Origin: Prunella strophiata
Taxonomy: Eukaryota; Chordata; Aves; Passeriformes; Prunellidae
Reading direction: 5' to 3'
DNA: 64,000 nucleotides
Assembly: GCA_036583965.1 (NCBI GenBank)
Contig: JAZBQD010000001.1
Span: 21,375,569-21,439,568, forward strand
Shown here: piece by piece, positions 26,937-49,000 of the stretch
How positions within the stretch are numbered: position 1 is the first letter of the stretch
Layout of the letters: every line of letters begins with the position of its first letter
Notes under the pieces: model-generated
What the model saw: the letters and a program-made list of their open reading frames with translations, nothing else
Told to the model about the DNA's origin: nothing
Database searches by the model: none
Program-made: the position numbers and the translations under genes

Positions 26937-26942
26937 TTTATT
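26937..26942 (-). terminator. CWF19L1: CWF19L1 poly(A) signal, inside the CHUK 5' region
   Basis: AATAAA on the minus strand, 40 bp after the CWF19L1 stop codon and 29 bp before the CHUK ATG. Cleavage 10-30 nt downstream would fall at or just before the CHUK start codon, so the CWF19L1 3' UTR and the CHUK 5' UTR must overlap. No other hexamer lies between the two genes. Confidence 0.65.
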
Positions 26943-26981
26943 GCCGCGTCAGCGCCCGGGGCCGCGGCCGGCAGCGCCGCC

Positions 26982-36544
<9,563 letters not shown>

Positions 36545-37309
36545 CACGAAGATGCTCGACCCGAACCTCCCGCCACTTCCGGTTGCACCGCTCAAAGTGC
36601 TCCGCCACTTCCGGGTGCGCCGCCCAAAGCGCTCCGCCGGTTGCCGGGGGGCGGTGCCCGGAGCCTGCCAAAACGAGCGGGAATCGCCGGGAAATTGAAA
36701 TCCCGGTGTCCGCAGGGAATCGCGGATATTCCCAATGCGTGTTGTCTTCGTCCTGGTGTGTTAGTGCTCCAGTCAGGGCTGGCAGTAAATATGGAAAACC
36801 CGTGAAAGTAGAAGAGGTGATCGGGTAAAAGAGGGACCGTTGTCTCAGAAGTGACTGAAATAATCACTGCAGGTGACTATTTATACTGATAAATTATTAT
36901 AATGTTCATTATATATGTTAATATATGTAAATACTGTACTTCGATGTATATTTGTAATTATTACGCCGAACTGTACCAAAACAAGCACTTTATCAGGCTG
37001 TAAGCACCAGCCAAGCTCTCCAGTATTTTAACACCTTTTATAATATTATAATAATGCCTTATAAATAAACGATACCTTATAAATAGCTTTTATAGGGGCT
37101 TTTAAATTTAAATTTTAGTATATTTTTATTAAGGTTTTATTACAATGTCGCCATCTGAATTCTGTAACCAGGAGCTGAAATCTGAGTTGGTGCTGTTGGG
37201 GTTTGTTTCTTCTGTAGTATTGGGACTGAACTGTTCCACATTTCAGCAACAGGCACGAGAAATGTAAAGTAACACCTTTTATTTTCTGCATCTCACCTGG
37301 CCTGAATGA

Positions 37310-37512
37310 ACCACAAAAGAGTCATGGAGTGGTTTGTGTGGGAAGGGACTTTAAATCCCATCCAGTGCTCACCCCTGCCACTGGTCAGGGACACCTTCCA
37401 CTGTGCCCAGGCTGCTCCAAGCCCCATCCAACCTGGCCTTGGGCACTGCCAGGGACCCAGGGGCAGCCACAGCTGCTCTGGGCACCCTGTGCCAGGGTCT
37501 CACCTTTCCCAA
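37310..37512 (-). repeat. CR1 LINE 3'-end fragment
   Basis: AAGAGTCATGGAGTGGTTTG leads into a GGAAGGGACTTTAAATCCCA block, then GACACCTTCCACTGTGCCCA and GGCTGCTCCAAGCCCCATCC. These are hallmark CR1 3'-end segments in minus orientation, about 900 bp upstream of DNAJC9. Confidence 0.85.
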
Positions 37513-37799
37513 AAGCCACCAAAGCCGGTTGTTTACCGGCGGGATGCGGGAAGCCGAGGAGGAGTCCCTTTCATTGATGTTACCGGCGGTAACTGGACCG
37601 AGGCGCACGCGGCGGTCGCGGGCAGGAGGCCGCGCTCACCGGCGGCTCCAGCGCGTCACAGAGGCAGCGGGGACACCCCGACGGGCCGCTCCTGCCTCAC
37701 TGCCGGCCCGATCCCGTCAACCCCAGCAGGTCATGGACGCTGCCCGACCAAGAGCTTCCCGCGATCCCAAGCTCCCGAAGGGGCAGAGAGCCAGCGGCC

Positions 37800-38330
37800 G
37801 CCCGGCTCGGCGGGGCCGCCGCTCAGCCGCCACCGCCCCTCAGCGGGGCCGCGGCTCAGCCTCCCCCCAACATGGCCGGCCCCCCGCCTCCCCTCAGCGC
37901 CGCCGCCGCACCGCCACCGCGTCCCCTCAGCAGCGGCGCCGCCGTACCGTCACCGCCTCCCCTCAGCAACCCCACCCCTCAGCCTCCCCCCAACATGGCC
38001 GGCCCCCGCCTCCTCTCAGCGCCGCCGTCGCAGCGCCACCGCGTCCCCTCAGCAGCGGCGCCGCCGCCACACCGTTACCGCGTCCCCTCATCAGCAGCGG
38101 CGCCGCCGCCGTACCGTCACCGCGTCCCCTCAGCGACCCCACCCCTCAGCCTCCCCCCGAACATGGCCGTTCCCCCGCCTCCCCTCAGCGGCGCCGCCGC
38201 CGCATCGTCAACACCGCCCGTCAGCGGCGCCGCTCCTCAGCCTCCCCTCATCATGGCAGCTCCCCCGCCTCCCCTCAGCATCAGCACCGCCCCTCGGCTT
38301 CCCCCGCGGGCCCTTCCCGCCCGGCGCAGC
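37800..38330. repeat. Decayed GC-rich minisatellite upstream of DNAJC9
   Basis: Imperfect units built from CCCCTCAGC, CGCCGCCG and TACCGTCACCGCGTCC recur many times, with larger blocks such as CAGCCTCCCCCCAACATGGC repeated at 37857, 37979 and (variant) 38147. CpG density is very high. It ends about 75 bp before the DNAJC9 ATG. Confidence 0.75.
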
Positions 38331-38404
38331 CGCAGAGCAGCAGCCCGGGCGCGGAGCGGGCGGGAAGGACGGTGGGGCGCTGGTGCCGGTGCCGGCGGGG
38401 CGGG

Positions 38405-40618
38405 ATGGCGCTGTCGCAGCAGTGCGAGGCCGCGTTCGGCACGGCGGACCTGTACGGTGTGCTGGGCGTGCGGCGCGGCGCGTCCGCGCAGGACATCCGC
38501 CGCGGCTACCACCGCGCCTCGCTGCGCCTGCACCCCGACCGCGTCCCGCCCGAGAAGAAGGAGGAGGCCACGCGCCGCTTCCAGGTGAGGAGAGACGGAG
38601 GGAGAAAGGGAGGGAGGCGGTGGCGGCCGCGAGTGAGACCGACCCACCACCCCACAGGTGACTGGCCCCTTGATCCGCTTGTCCCCCAAGTGACTGAACT
38701 CACCCCGACCCTGACTGCCCACCCAAGTGACCGCTCCCCGAGTGACCGGCCCACGGACCCCCCGAGTGACCTCCCGCCACCCCTGTGTCCCGCAGATCCT
38801 GGGCAAGGTGTACACCGTGCTGAGCGACGAGAAGCAGCGCGCAGTGTACGATGAGACGGGCATGGTGGATGAGGATGCCGAGGCGCTGCAGGACGGGCGG
38901 GACTGGCTGGAGTACTGGCAGCTGCTGTTCAAGGTGAGAGCGGGATGGGACTGGGAGACAGAAGAACTTTTTGGTTTTCTGTGTTTTCTGTGTATTTCTG
39001 GTGAGTAAGTTCTGTAACTCACAAAGCATCACCTCTTTGCCTCAGGTCACCGTGAAAGACATCGAGGACTTCCAGAACAGCTACAAAAACTCGGAGGAAG
39101 AGCTGGCTGATGTGAAGGCAGCGTACATGAATTTCAAGGGCGACATGGATCGGATCATGGAGTCTGTGATGTGCGTGGACTACACGGATGAGCCCAGGAT
39201 ACGGGAAATGATCGAGCGAGCCATCGACTCTGGGGAGCTCCCGTCCTACAAGGCTTTTGCAAAGGAGTCAAAGCAGAAGATGATGTCCAGAAGAAGGCGG
39301 GTAGGTTGCAGCAATTGACTACCATAACTTTTTTTCCCTTGGCTTTTAAGTAAGTTACTTTTAAGTAATGCTTTTCCCGAGGTGTTTGTCACAGGATTGC
39401 TGGGTTACACACCTTGCTGTTCACATCTGGTCACCTGTGATCATCACCCCCCAACCCAAATCATTGTGAAAGGCTTTTCTATTTCTTTATTTCCTTATTA
39501 TACACAATGGCTTATTACAGTTTAGCGTGTCCCTGCGTTTATCTACAAAGCTGGGAGTTGCTGGAGTTAACAAAAACAAGCAAGTGGTGAAAACACATTT
39601 TGGTTGGCTTCTGGCAGGTGTGAAACTGCTCTGGCCTAAATGGACTCTTGTATGCTTTTGGACACTCTGTAGAATGTTATATGCACATCACAGTAACCTT
39701 TAAATTATTGTAGTATCTACCAAGACCAAAAATAAATGGGTGTGGGAACAGGGATGGGGACAAACATCACATTCAACACTGTGAAAGAGCAGAAAAACTT
39801 CCTGCTCTGCTAAATGGTGGAACCAGGACGGGCTTCCCTTGCCTGATTCCTTATCTGTGGCCAAACTTGGAAACCCTTTGCACTTCCCTGCAGCTGTTTG
39901 TACACAGATGTCCAAAATGCATTTGGTAACTCCTGTAAGACTTGGTCAGATAATATGCAAAATACTACTTTAAAAAAACCCTTGTTTGCTCTTTTAGGCA
40001 GAAAAAGAAGCTAAAGAAGCAAAAAAGACTATAGATGAACTGGGCCTTAGTGGAGAAAATGACTTGCAAGCACTGATTAAAGTAAGGCTTCTTCTGTTTG
40101 TTGCAGATAATTTTGTTACTGGCGTATAATTGTGTTTTCCCTGAGCATCTTTGATTTTGGATCCTTGCATATCTTCTGAATTCCTGAGGTTAAAACCTGG
40201 CCTTAATGTTAACTATGTGCTTTAATTTAATTAGAATCATATGGATTTTATTACCTGTGTCTATTTAAAATTTTACAAGAGTTAAATATTTGGAGTACTT
40301 ACAGAATAACTTCTAGTTTTAGGTGGTTTCACAGGGTGTTTTAATGATGATACTAAACTTCCTGTAGCTTGTATCTGCTGTTTAATATAGTCCAGGATTG
40401 TGCAGCTATCAAATTTCAATAGGATAAGCTGTTTGTGAAGTTACAAAAGGTTTGAGTTTGGTTGGTGTTCTTTTCCCCCTCCCCAGAGCAGAAGCAGGGA
40501 TCGAGAAAAGGAAATGGATAACTTTTTCGCCCAGCTGGAAGCAAAGTATGGGAACAGTGCTAAGAAAGGAGGAAAGAAGAGCTCAGCCAAGAAAAGAAAG
40601 GCAGAAGGAACAGCGTAG
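38405..40618 (+). CDS. DNAJC9: DNAJC9, J-domain histone co-chaperone (complete, 5 exons)
   Basis: Nuclear HSP40 that binds histone H3-H4 and recruits HSP70 during histone supply. Exons: 38405-38584, 38796-38933, 39046-39300, 39998-40081, 40487-40618, giving 262 codons then TAG; human has 260 residues. The J domain (about residues 15-80) includes [13 protein letters not shown] and the HPD motif in LHPDRV. The helical middle ([20 protein letters not shown]) is the histone-binding region of the family, and the tail is lysine-rich ([13 protein letters not shown]). The ATG at 38405 aligns with the human start; longer upstream open frames come from the GC-rich repeat. In human the divergent partner is MRPS16; here it is CWF19L1. 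It is tail-to-tail with FAM149B1, as in human. Confidence 0.97.
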
Positions 40619-40948
40619 ACTGAAATACCAGGTTTCACTTTGTATGGAAACGTGGATTTGGGAGAATTTCGTGTGTTTTCTGGGCTCCTGTTTCAGACTG
40701 TGTGCATTGACTGGCTGTAAGTGGGAGGCATGACATGGAATGCATGCTGAACAAGGAGGAAAAGGCATTCCTGTGCTACTGTCTCCAACCCTTTGGGTGC
40801 TCTACAGTTGAGAGCCATGTGTGCTATTCACACATTTCTGCTGTAACAAACCTCCTGCTATTTTTAAAGGTCTTTGCACATCAGCTCAACAGGTCTTTTT
40901 CAGATATTCCTGTAGTTTTATAAAGATAGTTTGGAAAATTGCTGATTT

Positions 40949-40954
40949 AATAAA
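40949..40954 (+). terminator. DNAJC9: DNAJC9 poly(A) signal (first candidate)
   Basis: AATAAA 331 bp after the DNAJC9 stop codon. A second hexamer lies at 41063-41068. Either would end the transcript well before the FAM149B1 stop at 43006. Confidence 0.6.
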
Positions 40955-41069
40955 CAAGAAGGTGGGGGTTTTTTTTCAGAGTTTTGCTTCCTCAGTTCTC
41001 TCTGTTTTCTAAATAAGCTATTTAAAACAAGCCAATTGTGTTGATTCTTCTGATTTCAGTCAAATAAAT

Positions 41070-43005
41070 CCTGCACACTTCAGGGAGGATCATTTTTCAA
41101 AGGTGTAGAAGTCTTGAGGTGAACACTTTGGGAGCTGAAGGCCCTCACAGCTTCAACAACAGCTCCTGGGGGAGAAGCCAGAGGTAGATGGTCTCTCTGC
41201 TCCCTTTTACTTGTCTGCTCTCAAAAATAACCCTGATTCTGAGAAAGTGGAGCATATCATTGTGGTTTGTAACACAGGGCTTGAAGGTTACTTTTATTAC
41301 ACAAAATAAATAACAGTCCAGGAGCAGTCCCTGGTGTCAGCCATCTCTACAAAAACCAAAAATGGCCTTAGGAAGCGACTGCGTTTTTAAAACCCACTGA
41401 CTCCTCTAGGCTGTAAAACACTGCATTATGTTAACAGAAGTCTATTCAAGTTGTCTGCTTTTGTAACTCTTGTGCTACAGAAAACTCACTTGGTCCCTGA
41501 GGAATGACATGGATACAAATGAGATGCTTATCTGCACTTTGCTTGACATAACTGGCACACTGCACAGTGTTCCAGAAGAGAAATTGTATTTTGAAATGGT
41601 TTAGTGAGTAGAGGTCCCTGGTGAGCATCAGCTCCCTCTCTGAAAACTTCAGATTGAGCTCAGAGCTGCTTTTTTTTTTTTTTTGCTTTTTTTTTTTTAA
41701 CTTCTGGAAATGCAAAGGCAGGTTAACCCAGTTATATTTGCACAGTTCTCTGTTTTTGATTAAAGCATATTTGGATCAACTGGACTTGTGAGCTTCAGTA
41801 TGGATGAAAAATTATTAGCTGGTCTGGAGTGGGGAAATAGGGGAGCCACGTCATAAAGAATACTAACAATGTTTTTTTCTATTGTGAACTGTAATTTGAA
41901 GAATAAGAAAATACAGGAGAACAGTGCTCTTTAATTGGACCAGAAAGGAACAACTGTTTTTGTGGAGCGCCCTAACTTTGTTTAAATACAGCCAGTGGTT
42001 ACCTCAGCTTGTTTTTATATTTCAGTCTGGCAGTTACTGTTTGGGAGTAAGACCTTCAACTAATCACTTATTTTGAGAAGCCTGTACTTCATGGTTTCAT
42101 TTGTTTTATCTGGAGCCACAAGGCCAACTCCAGCAAATGCCTCTGTTAGGTCTGTCACACAGGGCAGACACAGCTCCTAAAAGCTCCATTGCATCAGTGG
42201 CTTCTGGAATTCTACCTTGGAGTGAAGAAATCTTGTGTAATTATAGGTATTTTTACAAAGGACACTGAGCTGTTCTGTGCAATTACCATAAAATGTCTCA
42301 CCAGGAAGATTTTATTTAGAGTACTGTCTGAAACTAGTTGTAGTTTTTAAGAAGTTTTTGCCTGTTCAACCTTTTTCAGTTATGGAGGAAGAGGTAAAAG
42401 GATTTATTGTAACTCAGGAAGAGGCAGTGGTGTGCTGCCCTTGGAGCTGCCAGGTCACCTGCTTTGCTGCCTTGGTTCTACACACCTATGTTCATACCTG
42501 CTGCAGCTAGCACAGCATTCATCACTTACCTAAGCTGAGTGCTTGCTTTTGCTAGTACAATATTGCTTTAAACATATTCAAACATATAAATACACTTTTT
42601 AAAAAATGTAAATCACTATGGCTGTGGAAGGCCGGGTTAACCTTCCTAAGGGAAAAATGAGCAGGTCCTGCAGTACCTGCCTGTAAGGACATGAACCTGT
42701 CACCAGCCTCATGGAAAACAGCACAAGCACAGGCTGAGAGTGTTTGCTGGGTTTCCTAGGAGTTAGGCTTCACTGGAATGTATTCACCCTTCCACTGGAG
42801 CATCACTTTCTCTACTGGTAGGAAATGGAATGTTTAAGTGCACCCCTTCTAATCTTTGGCAGCTGCTGCTTAGATTTATATAAAAATAACTATCTGTAAG
42901 GAAGGGTGTTTGAAAACTCTGTAAACAACGTTGACCTTGCTGGGAAAGAGAGGTGGTTCATGACTCTGGAGAGGGATGGATGGGTGGATGCTTCTCCATG
43001 GCACA
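41070..43005 (-). other. Convergent spacer, probable FAM149B1 3' UTR
   Basis: No exon of either gene is visible. Candidate minus-strand AATAAA signals for FAM149B1 occur at 42403-42408 and 42311-42316. A T-rich run lies at 41670-41700. No further gene is supported. Confidence 0.45.
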
Positions 43006-46000
43006 TCAGTGCCTCTGTTTGCTCTTTGTGCCTGATCCACTTCGGCCGTGGGCTTTCACAGAACCATGTGATGGAAGACCTGACAAACAAGAGAGCATGG
43101 ACAGCCTCAAGACTTTGGGAAGGAACTACAGCTAAGTATCAAATACATCTCCTCTAGCCTAAAACTAACATGTCTTTTTACTCTAACACCTGGCTATCAA
43201 CTGCATTGTTTATAACTTCCAAAAAGGGCAAAGCTTGTGCTTGCCAAGTTGCTACATTACAGGGAATGACTGCATTCCTTGATATTTCACTAAGTATTCG
43301 TGTCTACAAAGCTTTTCTGCTAATTTAAATTGTTTTTGTCAATACAGCAGTCATAAAACTCATCTTGCATTTCTTTGGGAGAGGGGAGATGTTTATTTAT
43401 TTCAGTAGGAACCACTCTTTGCTTGTTTAAAAACAAGTTACTTCAGTTTTAATGTCTTTGTTAACCTCAAGTTTCTGTTTAAACTGACAACTACTTTGAA
43501 AACTTGGACACTGAGAGCCACTGGGCTGATGACATTAAGCTTCCTTACTTGATTTAAATATTTGGTGGTAATAAAAAAAAACAAAACCCAGCAATATGCA
43601 CCCAGCTATACTATGGCGTAGAGCAGGATATAGCAAGGATAACATCTGTATAATGGCAAATTAAAGACATGGATGGAACTTTGAAAAACCTCCCCAATGG
43701 AAATTACATGTAGGAAATGCATCCCTGTCCCAAAAGCCTCCTTTGTTTGATCTTACTAAACTCTGTGACTGATGGGCATACCTGAACTTGTGGATCCTCT
43801 CCTTGTCCAGGATTGATAACCGTTATCAGGAACAGTGCAAGAACGGCGGCGCTGGGAATGGGGCTGCAAAAACAGCTCAAGTTATTTCTGTTTCCATGAA
43901 AAAATATCAGCAAGATTATAATACAACTAAAAACTACTTAAACACGTGTATTTGGTAATGAGTTAGATGTTGTGAAGGTCTAAGCAAAGTTTTAAAGAAA
44001 GGTCAAATCAACTTTAGAAGTAGAAAATACACTTTTCTAACACTTATTTAGAATGATCACTGGGCCAGTTAGAGGCAGTCTTTCCATTTCAGGATATTGC
44101 ACTGTTCCAAAGCAGATTTTATAACTGCTGAGTCCAGGATGTTGCAATTATACACAGAAACCAATCAAGCAGCTATTTAAAAGCTGTGCTCAAATTACAG
44201 CTTTCAAAGCTTAGATAAAAACACATTGTTAGATACAAGAAGGTAACAGCAGAGTAGGAGTTTCAATAAATTAAACTGAGAGTATTTGATACTGAAACAG
44301 ACTGGACATGGATTGATGTTAATTCTCAAAGCACACTTTTCAGTAATTAAGGATGATCTGGTGTAATTAGCCATACTTTACCGAGGATGTGTTGGTTGTG
44401 TTAGGCCTGGAGAAGGGATCAGGTAAGAACAGCTGCTCCTGCAGCTGCTGGTGAGTGTCTTCTGGTGTCGTGACACTGTGAGCACGGCTCGAGTTCCCTC
44501 GAGGTTTCTGCAAGGAGAATAACAGTTATGGCTTTTTCTTAGTGCAGCAGTTCATTGAAAATAATTAACCCAGGAATTAAAGCTAATTTTCCAAGTAAAC
44601 AATTTTATACCTAGTTATGAGGATGGAAACATTCAATAGGCATTAGTGAGAACTAAGCAGGTAAGCATGGGTGATGCTGTTGCTCAAAACTGATATAATA
44701 TTTTTCTATTTGATAATCTATTTGACCTTCTGTCACAAAATAACAAATAAATTGGAACTTTTGGGCTGGGTAATTTGACCAGCAGTGATAACAACTTTAG
44801 ATTATCCAGCAATAAAATGAGATTCTTGTGCCTGTTACCGTTTGCCTGTGGGGTGCTGTGGTGCTCCCACGCTCTGCCACAGTGGTGGTGACAATGGGTG
44901 GCAGGGGGTGGTTTCTGTTCAGCAGCAGTGGGGAGGGTGAGGTCAGCTGCTCCTGTGCAGTCAGGCTGGAATGCACCAGTAAGAACAGAAAAAACACACA
45001 GTTAGTATGTTTAGCAGGTGGAAAGGTGTCGGTTTCTTTGGCCTTCTGGAGTTGACTGTTCTGTAACAATACCTTGGGGAAAAGCTTCAAGCCATCTAAA
45101 AAAGACTTTCCTAGTGTTCCCTACTTACATTTTAAAATACATTTTGTCCTGGATTGTCAAGCAAATTGTATTCTATTTGCCATCTGTATGGCAGTTGTCT
45201 TCTGTCAAGTGGGCAGTTTTCCTATCTCTTCTATAATCACTTCTCCCTCCATGGGGACATCTGCTGATTATGGGCTATTGAATGTCACTGCATGACTGCT
45301 AAGAGCTACAGCATCCCATTGGGAGATGCTGCACCCAGAGGGAGGAGCCGAGCATTCCTACTCAGATATAATCTGGAGATTCTGGAGCACGGCTTCTCCA
45401 CTGCATTCCCAGAGGAGCAGCAGCTGCCTCTTCTTCCACTGGATCTTCAGAGGAAGACTACACCCTTTCTACAGGATCCCTGCTCCAGCAGAACCACACC
45501 TGACGCTCCAGGAGGACTGCAGCCACAATTCCAATTGGACTGCTACCAACACCAACAGGGTGTCAGGTTGTGTTCTGACTCTGTCAGTGTTGTTTTGATT
45601 TACTGCATTGTTTATTTTATAATTTTATTTTCTTCCCTATTAGAGAACTGTTATTTCCTGCTCCATATTATTTTACCTGAGAGCCCCTTAATTTAAAATT
45701 AATAACAATTTGGAAGGGGGGGGGTTACATTTTCCATTTCAGGGGAGGCTCCTGCCTTCTTAGCAGACACCTGTCTTTCCAAACCTAGACACATCTTAAT
45801 AAAGCAGAGATATCAGTATTTCTTAGATTGACTGAAGCCTGAGAAGAGGAACAGAAACACAAAATACTGGAAGGAGAAACACCAGTTATGAAGGGACAAG
45901 GAATAAGTCTCTCAATAGTATGTCACAAGAAGGCAACAGACTGGATGAATGTTTATAGGTAAACAACAAAACTAGAAGTAAACTACATCAATTAAGAACA

Positions 46001-49000
46001 TGTGAAATAGACAGGTCTAACAAATCCTGCATTGTTTCCTGATACCCTGTGGTCCCTGTAAATTCCTGCATTCAGTCAGGTCATTGTGCAAAATAAAAGT
46101 AAGATATTCTAGATGTGATTGAGGGCTCACTAGGAGCCCTTTGGTCAGTCAGATACCTATTTGAACATCTTTATAGTCCAGTCTGGGTTAGGATAACAAC
46201 ATGCAGTATGACCTCCAAAAACTGCAGACTTTTAAATTTATCTTGAAAATAGGCTGCAGAAAGAGACAAGCCATGTCAAGGAAGAAATGGTAGCATTCAC
46301 TTTGCTTGCAGAGGACAGACTGAGGCCTATTGCTCATGTGCAAAACTACCTGAACATGGGAATGTGTGTGATTCACTGAATCACAGCTGGCAGCACACTG
46401 AACACCAGCTTTAAGAACTCATCTTCCTCAGGGGAGTTGTGCTTTAAGGGGCAGCTCCTCCCCCTAGCCAGGGCTGCTCCCTGACCCTGGTGGCCTGCAG
46501 GGAGAGGCTGTTTTGGGGACCTACAGGCGCCTGCAGACGTCGTCCCCGGAGCGCGGGGTCCCGATGGGATGCAGGGTCCGTGGAGGGACGTTCCTCCTCC
46601 TCGTGCAGCGGGACAGGGACGAGCTGCTGAGCTCCAGGGGGCGACTTGGCCACGTCCGGCTAGAGAGGAGGGAGCTCGAACCCGGCCGTCTGTCATCCAG
46701 GTCCCTAACAACAACAACAAAATGACAAGACCAAAAGAGAGATGGCCAGTGTGAAAAATGTGTAATACATGATTGGCTTTTCACAAATACTATATGTATT
46801 ATGTTGTATTGATTCGTAGTGCTGTATTGATATTTTAATAGCATGGTAAATGTAGTGTTATAGTTAAATTGTAGTTTTTGTAATTAAGAGACTATGTAAG
46901 ATATTTTTCTACAAGAGGAATGAGGTATTCACACAGAGATAGCAGCCACAGGACACCTAAATCTTTCAGAGAAAAAGAATTTATTGCTTCCTTATCAGAA
47001 GAGACCAACTTCTTCCTGCCTCACTCAGCCCTAGAGACTCCATCAGAATTAAGAGAAAGAAGATGACAAAAACCAGATGAAATCCTTTTTTGAATGGAAT
47101 TTATGCATCATGCATGGGATATATGAATATGCAACAGGTTATTGCTTTTAAGGGTTAATCCTCTGTTAACGGGTGTGCTTTTGGGGCTTGATTGGCCCAG
47201 GAGTGCACCCGAACCAGTTCGTAACTCTTTGTTTTTATTGTCTCGTATTGTCCTATCTAAACTGTTCAAATTTTATTTACTCTAATTATATTACTATTTT
47301 TATAACCATCTTATTACTATTAAACTTTTAAAATTTCAAAAATAAGTGATTGGCGTTTTTCACAGTCAGCATGACAGCTGCTAGTTACCAAAGTGCTCAC
47401 CTACAGGTGACTTTAATCATAAAATACGTGGGCAGAAATTATGTGTGTTGGTTTTTAAAGTAACTATATCAGCTGTCACAGAGGACAAATAAACAAATAA
47501 CCAGGAAAATAACTAATAACTAATTGCTTTCTCTAGCAGTGGTAATTATCTTACAAGGTTTTGGGTTTAATCCCTCTCACTGTGAGAGTGCTCTACTTTA
47601 TTTACTACAGGTGATCTGTAGTTCTTACAGTGTTTTCTCCACTACAGGCAGGTTCCTTTGGTGTAACTGGATCCCATGGATCACCATCAAGCCATTCAGG
47701 TTATGCTGAGAACTACTACTTGACCCTTGAGAGAGACTTACCTGAAATTAAAACAAAGTAAGTAAGTACATTACTGCTTGGCAGAGACACACATATTTAC
47801 AGATTTCGTATATCATTTTGGAGAAAAGTCATTAATTTCTTCCATGACATCCAGATATATACTCAGTTACATTATTTCCCCAGCTAGTGATCTTAGCATT
47901 TAATTTTTTTTGAATGATAGTGCTTAGAAAATGTCCTAATACTTAGTATTTTCCAACTGAGCAGCTCATTTGCTGATCTTCCAACAATGACTGCAATCAG
48001 AAGTTTTATGAAAATAATTTTCAGCGTATATTGACATTTTATGCCAAGAACAAATCTGCAAAGTCCTTTTCTGAGATACAGACTGATCTGGAAAAAAACA
48101 TCATATTCCACCCACCATAAGAAGAGCAAATAGAAAATAGCAGAGCTTTAATCCCATACATACTTGAGGTGTTTTTCTCCTCTTTTTGCTTTTGCGGCCA
48201 ACTCTGGGTTTTGGGCACTACACACACAGTAAAGGGACACAAGGGACAGGCAGGGGGAAGAAATAAAGGAGAAAGAAATAAAAAGAAATAAGAAGGAAAG
48301 AGCTGAATTAAAATGGAATAAACAAGTAACACTTTGGTGCTCAGTACTCTAGAAGCAGATCATCTAAAGCAGATTATACAGTTAAATTCAGTGTCTGAGA
48401 AAAAAAAATGGTTTAGAACTGCAGAGAGTTCTCCTTTCTTGCTGGATGAATTAACTATTATTGTGAGAATGGGATCCCACACACACACTCCTCAATCTCA
48501 CCATTCAATTGAAACATTGAATTGTGGATAGAACTACAACCTGAATCAACAGCCACCACATGGTTGTCACACACAGATATAAAATACTGTTTCAGGGAGG
48601 AAAGTAGGAATTAAAACTTCCAACTGAGTAACAACAGGACTAAAGTGTCAGAAACGACAGCCAGCATTCACACAAAGTCCAAACCAGTTATCGACCTAAA
48701 CACAACCACTCTGTCTGCTGAGGTAACACTGTGATTCATCCCCACACAGAACAACAGCTGGTTAAAAATCCTTACCAGATTTGATGCCACTGAGGGCACC
48801 TTTGTGTGTGGCACCCGAGGTAACAGTGCTGGCAGGGGATCCAACTGCAAAGGGCTTCTGGCATCTGCTCGGAGCGTTTCCACTGTTATGATATTTTTCT
48901 CATCATCTGTGCAAGGCAACAGAATTCCTGTTAATATTGGCATTGCTAGTCATGGACAGTGCTATGAATCAAAATTTTTTTAGAGAGAGTCCCCTTGGAT

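Larger units (their letters stand above)
36545..38404. promoter_or_regulatory. Divergent spacer between CWF19L1 and DNAJC9
   Basis: The two start codons are 1.86 kb apart on opposite strands. 36545-36720 is a GC-rich promoter-like stretch with a repeated GCTCCGCCACTTCCGG-type word containing the ETS core CCGGAAGT. 36860-37260 is AT-rich with no feature. A CR1 fragment covers about 37310-37510. 37560-38400 is GC-rich with a decayed minisatellite. The long frames here (37306-38661 and 37403-38854) are composition artefacts. Confidence 0.55.

Noticed and set aside
37306..38854. Two overlapping frames of 451 and 483 codons upstream of DNAJC9
   Set aside because: Low-complexity Pro/Ala/Arg/Ser text from a GC-rich minisatellite. 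They start inside a CR1 fragment and cross the DNAJC9 splice donor out of phase.
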